Shown: positions 59,717 through 64,000 of the stretch, piece by piece
Position numbering within the stretch: position 1 is the first letter of the stretch
How the letters are laid out: the number at the start of each line of letters is the position of its first letter
NCBI GenBank assembly: GCA_951394045.1
Contig: OX595994.1
Location: forward strand, 2,294,001-2,358,000
Reading direction: 5' to 3'
Source of the DNA: Nitzschia sp. DOCU1
Lineage: Eukaryota > Bacillariophyta > Bacillariophyceae > Bacillariales > Bacillariaceae
DNA length: 64,000 bases
Program-made: the position numbers and the translations under genes
Notes under the pieces: generated by a model
What the model was told of the DNA's origin: nothing
What the model saw: only the letters and a program-made list of their open reading frames with translations
The model's database searches: none

Positions 59717-61693
59717 ATGGTCCTAGAAAGGATCGAAACCGAAACGATGGGAGAAGAAATGGTCTTGCAGGGTCCTCATGAGGTCAGCAAAGCCGCCAAG
59801 ACTCCCATCACGGCTCTTCGTCATGACGAAGAACATGACGAAAATGGTCACGTCGTCGAGACGAGTCCCGAGGAAGAGGAAAAGACAGTCACTACTGCTG
59901 TTGTAGCGGATGGCTTGGAAGAACGCGATTTTGATAAGAATCCTACCGTTCTATTTGCCTTGTTGCAAAAGAAGGAATGGAAGGCAGCCATGGAACGTTC
60001 TCACCTCAATCCCGAAGAATCTCGTGTGTGGGTGTCGCGCAAAGAAAAAGACGGACGATTGCGTTGGCGATTGTTGCCCATTCATGCGGCCATTGTCTTC
60101 AAGGCACCCGAAAATGTCATTCAAGTGCTCTTGGGTGCCTACCCACAAGGTGCTCAGGCCAAGGATGATCAAGGCATGTTGCCCTTGCATTTGGCCTTTC
60201 GAAATGGTTCCAGTGAGGAAGTTGTCAATCATTTGTTGGTGGCCTTTCCACAATCGATCGATGTCAAGGACCGCAAGGGACGTATTCCTCTAGTGTTGGC
60301 ACAAGCGTCGACTTCGCCCAATAAGGATGCCTTTTTGCGAGCCTTGGAGCGTGGACCGGCTTATTATGCGGTTGCGGCCGCCGAATCGGAGCGTGCGGCT
60401 GTCACGGCCGAACAACGAGCCATTTTCGATGCCAAACTTCATCAAGTCAAGCAAACGCACCAACATGAATTGACTCAAGTCAAATTGGAAGCGGAAAACA
60501 AACAACGTGAACTTCAATTGAAAATTGAAGAAATGCAACAAGAACTCATCAAGACTCAAGAAACGTCTCAAGTCTTGGTTGATCACGTCAACAGTTTGGA
60601 AGCTCAATTGAACTCGAGATCGGATACTGAACGATTCTTGGCGACCAAGATTGCCACTTTGGATTCGTCCCTCAAGAATACTGAGAAGGGACGAGAAGAA
60701 TTGGAAAACAAACTCAAATTGGAAAACTTTAGTTTGATTGCCGAACGAGATGGGTACAAATCCAAATTGGAACAAATTGAGGCCGAACACGCCAAGCTTC
60801 AAGAACAGCTCAAGTCGTCCATGGAATTGTTTGAACGTCGGGAGCAAGAACGGGTGCGAACTGAAGCTGAGTTGCAAGCTCAAGTCAAGTCTAGCCATAT
60901 GGATTGGGCCAATGCTCAAGCCAACTGTGCCATTTTGGATGCTCAACTCAAAAAGAAATTGGAAACCGAGCATGCGTTGGCCACTCAAGTAAGCTCCTTG
61001 GCTGGAAAGCTCGCAGAGTCTGCTTCGGAAAGTCGAGAGAATACCAACAAGTATACCAAAAAGATCCGAGACATGGAAGAAGAACGATTGACCTTGCGTC
61101 AGTCGGTTCAAGACTTGACCAAGCGTCTCAAATTGGTCGCTCGTGTCTTGGAAGATATGACTGCCGAACAAAACAAGATCATCGAAGAGGCCAAGGAGCA
61201 TGAATACGCCATTGCTAGCGCTTTGGAGTCTCATGCCAACATTGTTGCCGATGCTCATGAACAACAAATGATGTTGGAACAAGCTCGTCGAGAGCGAGAA
61301 CAAATGCGTCAGAAATTGGCCGAACAAGAAGCTGCCGCGGCCGGCCATGAGGAAAAGCGCGCCACGATCATGACTGCAATTGTCGCCCAAGGACAACACA
61401 TGGAACGAACCAAGAATGCTCGAGCTGACATGTTGGCAAGCGTGGCAAACATGGGCAATGATGTCAAGGGAGTTCTGGCTCATATTTTGGCAGTTCTTCC
61501 CAAGGAAGATGGTATGAAGGATGAAGACTTGATTGATGCTGTCGTCAATACGATTACAAATCCTGAACTGGCCGAAGAACAACAAGCAGAGGAATCTCAG
61601 CCAGCCCCGGAGGAAGAAAAGAAGGAAGATGATATTGGTGCGGCAGCAAGTGTCGATACCGCTGCTGCTGCCACTCCCGAGATTGTTGCTTAG
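59717..61693 (+). CDS. Ankyrin-repeat and coiled-coil protein
   Basis: Start at MVLERIETETMG (59717), the first ATG of the frame, giving 658 residues. The N-terminal 90 residues are acidic and disordered. Residues about 120-195 hold two to three ankyrin-type units (LLPIHAAIVFKAPENVIQVL, GMLPLHLAFRNGSSEEVV, GRIPLVLAQAS) of the diverged type common in diatoms. From about 215 to 570 runs a long Gln/Glu/Lys coiled coil (ELTQVKLEAENKQRELQLKI and onward). The tail is Glu/Ala-rich. There is no signal peptide, membrane span or enzyme domain; it is probably a cytosolic scaffold. A 470-residue antisense frame (61702-60290) is the mirror of its coiled coil. Confidence 0.82.
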   Translation: MVLERIETETMGEEMVLQGPHEVSKAAKTPITALRHDEEHDENGHVVETSPEEEEKTVTTAVVADGLEERDFDKNPTVLFALLQKKEWKAAMERSHLNPEESRVWVSRKEKDGRLRWRLLPIHAAIVFKAPENVIQVLLGAYPQGAQAKDDQGMLPLHLAFRNGSSEEVVNHLLVAFPQSIDVKDRKGRIPLVLAQASTSPNKDAFLRALERGPAYYAVAAAESERAAVTAEQRAIFDAKLHQVKQTHQHELTQVKLEAENKQRELQLKIEEMQQELIKTQETSQVLVDHVNSLEAQLNSRSDTERFLATKIATLDSSLKNTEKGREELENKLKLENFSLIAERDGYKSKLEQIEAEHAKLQEQLKSSMELFERREQERVRTEAELQAQVKSSHMDWANAQANCAILDAQLKKKLETEHALATQVSSLAGKLAESASESRENTNKYTKKIRDMEEERLTLRQSVQDLTKRLKLVARVLEDMTAEQNKIIEEAKEHEYAIASALESHANIVADAHEQQMMLEQARREREQMRQKLAEQEAAAAGHEEKRATIMTAIVAQGQHMERTKNARADMLASVANMGNDVKGVLAHILAVLPKEDGMKDEDLIDAVVNTITNPELAEEQQAEESQPAPEEEKKEDDIGAAASVDTAAAATPEIVA

Positions 61694-62111
61694 GGTTTTC
61701 ATTTCGTAACATGCAACAACAAGAACCTTTCCCCGTGACGGAACGAATATCCGTTACATTACATATATTCTTTAACAGAAGACTTTAGTATTATCAGAGT
61801 AGTAGATATTCATTTTCATGATTGAAGACATGGAACTTGTGTCTTTAGATAGATAAGCCTTCTGTTGCTGGTTAAGTCGTCGGCCGCAAATGGATTTCCA
61901 TTTAACGATGAACCACCGCAAGGCCGTATCATCTACATATTAATAGTTGAAAGTGTGCATCTATTATTGCCGGCCTCTGGATTCTTCCATGTGTTTTCCG
62001 GCTGCTACCCCTGACATTGTACAAGATATTTACTTCTAGAGCCAGCGTCACCGAATCTGCCTGATATAGTCCTCATTGTCGTCGTTCGTTTGCTTTGTAC
62101 TATACAATTTA
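61694..62111. other. Intergenic between convergent genes
   Basis: 3' flanks of the ankyrin gene (plus) and the OTU gene (minus). AT-rich, no gene seen. Confidence 0.5.
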
Positions 62112-63054
62112 TCAATGATCATCATCCTCAACCGCTTTGGTTTCCGATACAGGAACGACTTGATTGTAATGTTCTCCCAAGGCATAATAATGATGATGAT
62201 AGGACAATATAATCGGCTCGTCCGAGGTTTGTTGCGAATGAATTTCCAAGGGTCCATTTGTCGAGGTAGTAGAATAGACTAAAATGTTTCGTTGCAACGC
62301 CATGGCTAGAGCTCTCAGTTCCAAATGTCCACCCCATTCGGCACTGCTTCGAACCTGGTTCACATAGTCGTCAAAGTTTGAAATGGTGTCTGTAAATTCG
62401 CAAAAGGGGGCAAAGTCATCCGCGTGAGCTGCCAAAGTATCGGCACAGAGTGCGCCTAATTGTGACAGACGTGTGCGTGAGAAAGCAATAGAGCAGTGCA
62501 ATACTCTGAATCCTAACCATATACTCACGAACTTGAGGGTATTCTTGTGCAATTTGTGCCCCCACGGCCCGATACAAACAATGTCCATCGGCGGCCACTT
62601 CCTGAATCGTCAAATTCAGAGGCGTCAGGGTGGTTTGAATTTGTTCCATTTCCACATGGCGCATATTGGGACCCGCATTGGCGGCAATTTCTTCCTCTAG
62701 ACGTTCTTGTTCGAGTTCTTTTTGGCGCTGTTTTTCCTTTTTGCGACGAGCCTTTTCTAATTTGCGTTGCCGTTCATCTTCGGCAGTATCGCCTTGTCCT
62801 GCAGATGTTGCCTGGTTGTCCTGATTCGTAGTAGCGCCATTTGTATTGACCGGCGCCTCTTCCTGTGCCACCTCTTGGACCACACCGCCACCACGCTTGC
62901 TTTCTAATTCTTGGAGTTTCGTGGCAAACTCTTGTTCGACAGCCGCCAAAGCGTCCTTGGCCTTTTGGCCTTTCAGGGCCTTGGCCTTTTTCAGGGCGGC
63001 TCGCTTTTCACCCTCCAAGCTTTTCAGGGCCTTTTTGTAGTCGGATTCGTTCAT
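62112..63054 (-). CDS. OTU-family cysteine protease (deubiquitinase), OTUD6-like
   Basis: Removes ubiquitin from substrates. Two exons (63054-62529, 62455-62112) with a 73-base GT-AG intron in phase 1 give 289 residues. The start MNESDYKKALKSLEGEKR is chosen because it opens the long Lys/Glu/Ala coiled coil (1-135) typical of OTUD6/OTUD6B. The OTU fold begins TIQEVAADGHCLYRAVG (about 148-164) with the catalytic Asp-Gly-His-Cys, continues through ALCADTLAAHADDF and AEWGGHLELRALAMAL, and ends SYHHHYYALGEHYNQV with the catalytic His about 270. Both catalytic motifs are intact. An upstream in-frame extension to 63234 lacks support. Confidence 0.92.
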
Positions 63055-63486
63055 TCTATAATGGAAATGATAGAATGAAGTAGCGGGTAAGCAAAAATAG
63101 TAGTAGTAAAGATGATGGAAAAGAGGTTCAGATAAACAATAACTATCTGTGGTGTGTCGAGTGCATGGGCGGTTGAGATTTGACGGGGATTTGTTGCGTC
63201 GGTAGGTGCATGTCGTTGTCTGGACGGGAATCAACGCGCAAGTCTGTCACGCATAGACGTACACATCCCAGACGCCCGGCGATTCGGACCGTCACACATT
63301 CCTATTACATACAATGTAATCTTTGCCTAAGATCATCACTATGGGCAGGCCCCTGCGCAACACAAACAGTTTTCGCATTCCACTCTAACCCCACCTCATC
63401 AAAAGGCACACAGCTGGCTACGCAATCTCCACCGAGGTGGCCTTCTCGAAGCCAACACTTTGGCAAGAACTTGAACTGCTGTTAGA
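63055..63486. other. Intergenic, 432 bases
   Basis: Lies upstream of the OTU gene and downstream of the peptidase, both on the minus strand. No gene or motif recognised. Confidence 0.5.
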
Positions 63487-64000
63487 CTACTCAAGATATT
63501 TCTCCAGCCACTGCATGATGCGTATCCAATGGTCCGCTTCGGTCGCTACCAAGCTCAAGGCATGATTGTCCTTTGGATAGACCAATAATTCAACCGGAAC
63601 AACTCGGCTTCGTAATGCATAATACCATTCCTTACCCTGCGAAGGCGGAACGCGTAAGTCTTGTAGACCCAAAGCCACAAGCGTCGGCGCTTGTACTTTT
63701 TCCATCAGTCCAATGGGAGATTTCTGGTACATGATATCGACTTCCTCTCGCGTTGGTCCCCGAAAGATTGCCCCATGATTCAAGGTGGTGCCCAAACATT
63801 CCGCGTAGCACCAGTCGGGAATATCCGTAACCGTTACCATGGATGCGATATTCGTGACGGGATTCCGGATGACGGCCGCTTTGAAATAGTCTGGATATTG
63901 CCCCGTGCAATGGGCCGCCAAGAATCCACCATGGGATCCACCACAAATAGCAATGCGTTTATTGTCAATTCGATCGGCATACTTGTTCAAAACATACTTG
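63487..64000 (-). CDS. Acylaminoacyl peptidase-like serine hydrolase (S9), partial at window edge
   Basis: The last 170 residues of a protein whose frame stays open to the right edge, so the N-terminal propeller and start lie outside. Seen are the nucleophile elbow GGSHGGFLAAH, then YFKAAVIRNPVTNI, the catalytic-Asp region ALGLQDLRVPPSQG and the catalytic His in YPKDNHALS near the end. This Ser-Asp-His order and spacing fit prolyl oligopeptidase/acylaminoacyl-peptidase enzymes, which release N-acetylated residues from peptides. DPP-type S9 enzymes are the alternative, but RNPVTNI favours the acylaminoacyl type. Confidence 0.85.
   Translation of the reverse strand, partial: KYVLNKYADRIDNKRIAICGGSHGGFLAAHCTGQYPDYFKAAVIRNPVTNIASMVTVTDIPDWCYAECLGTTLNHGAIFRGPTREEVDIMYQKSPIGLMEKVQAPTLVALGLQDLRVPPSQGKEWYYALRSRVVPVELLVYPKDNHALSLVATEADHWIRIMQWLEKYLE

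Noticed and set aside
60290..61702. 470-residue open frame on the minus strand
   Set aside because: It is the exact antisense of the ankyrin/coiled-coil gene. Low stop-codon density in the coiled coil keeps the opposite frame open, and its Leu/Phe/Ser/Gln-rich composition is that of a mirror frame.
1..64000. CRISPR arrays, operons, bacterial origin
   Set aside because: Spliceosomal introns, LTR elements and plastid targeting signals show a eukaryotic nuclear genome; no array of spaced identical repeats exists.
1..64000. tRNA or rRNA genes
   Set aside because: I looked for B-box-like GGTTCGAATCC strings and rRNA-like conserved blocks and found none convincing; a tRNAscan-SE run would be decisive.

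Overview
The window looks like nuclear DNA of a diatom, or at least of a stramenopile alga with a secondary red plastid. Genes carry short GT-AG introns of about 70-105 bases with clean phase. The lysine-pathway aminotransferase begins with a signal peptide followed by an AGFAP motif, the diatom/heterokont plastid bipartite targeting signal. A PSxF-repeat remnant and a decayed tyrosine-recombinase element also resemble diatom families. A pennate diatom is my best guess, by inference only. Layout: 0.5-3.2 kb is gene-poor, with a retroelement fossil and three families of tandem repeats. 3.4-7.5 kb holds a divergent pair: a four-exon mitochondrial-type sulfite oxidase (minus) and a six-exon BAR-domain protein (plus) that carries a frameshift. 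7.5-9.2 kb is decayed coding debris. 9.2-16.6 kb holds two head-to-head paralogous STAND/AAA_16 ATPases whose middle sections are nearly identical in DNA, which suggests gene conversion. 17.1-19.4 kb is an organelle-anchored PPP phosphatase with four EF-hands. 19.6-29.3 kb is a mobile-element graveyard: a 1.6-kb element with about 300-bp terminal inverted repeats, a 3.9-kb Ty3/gypsy element with 142-bp LTRs and an in-frame internal deletion, a truncated mnmG pseudogene, and a dead Crypton-like tyrosine recombinase. From 30.0 kb on the sequence is mostly genes: a 1290-residue protein of unknown function with a duplicated domain and two NUMOD1-like repeats; a Tudor/agenet-like acidic protein; an 1889-residue coiled-coil/MORN protein; an FCP1/SCP-type CTD phosphatase; a TPR protein; a secreted Cys-rich protein; LL-diaminopimelate aminotransferase (five exons); a 2375-residue flavoprotein-like membrane protein; a Golgi-type glycosyltransferase-like protein; an ankyrin/coiled-coil protein; an OTUD6-like deubiquitinase; and the end of an acylaminoacyl peptidase running off the right edge. 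The genes do not form one pathway. They are individually transcribed, often as divergent pairs sharing 0.35-1.2-kb promoter regions, several of which hold palindromic cAMP-response-element-like sites. The best candidates for something undescribed are the 2375-residue flavoprotein/membrane protein and the NUMOD1-like duplicated-domain protein.
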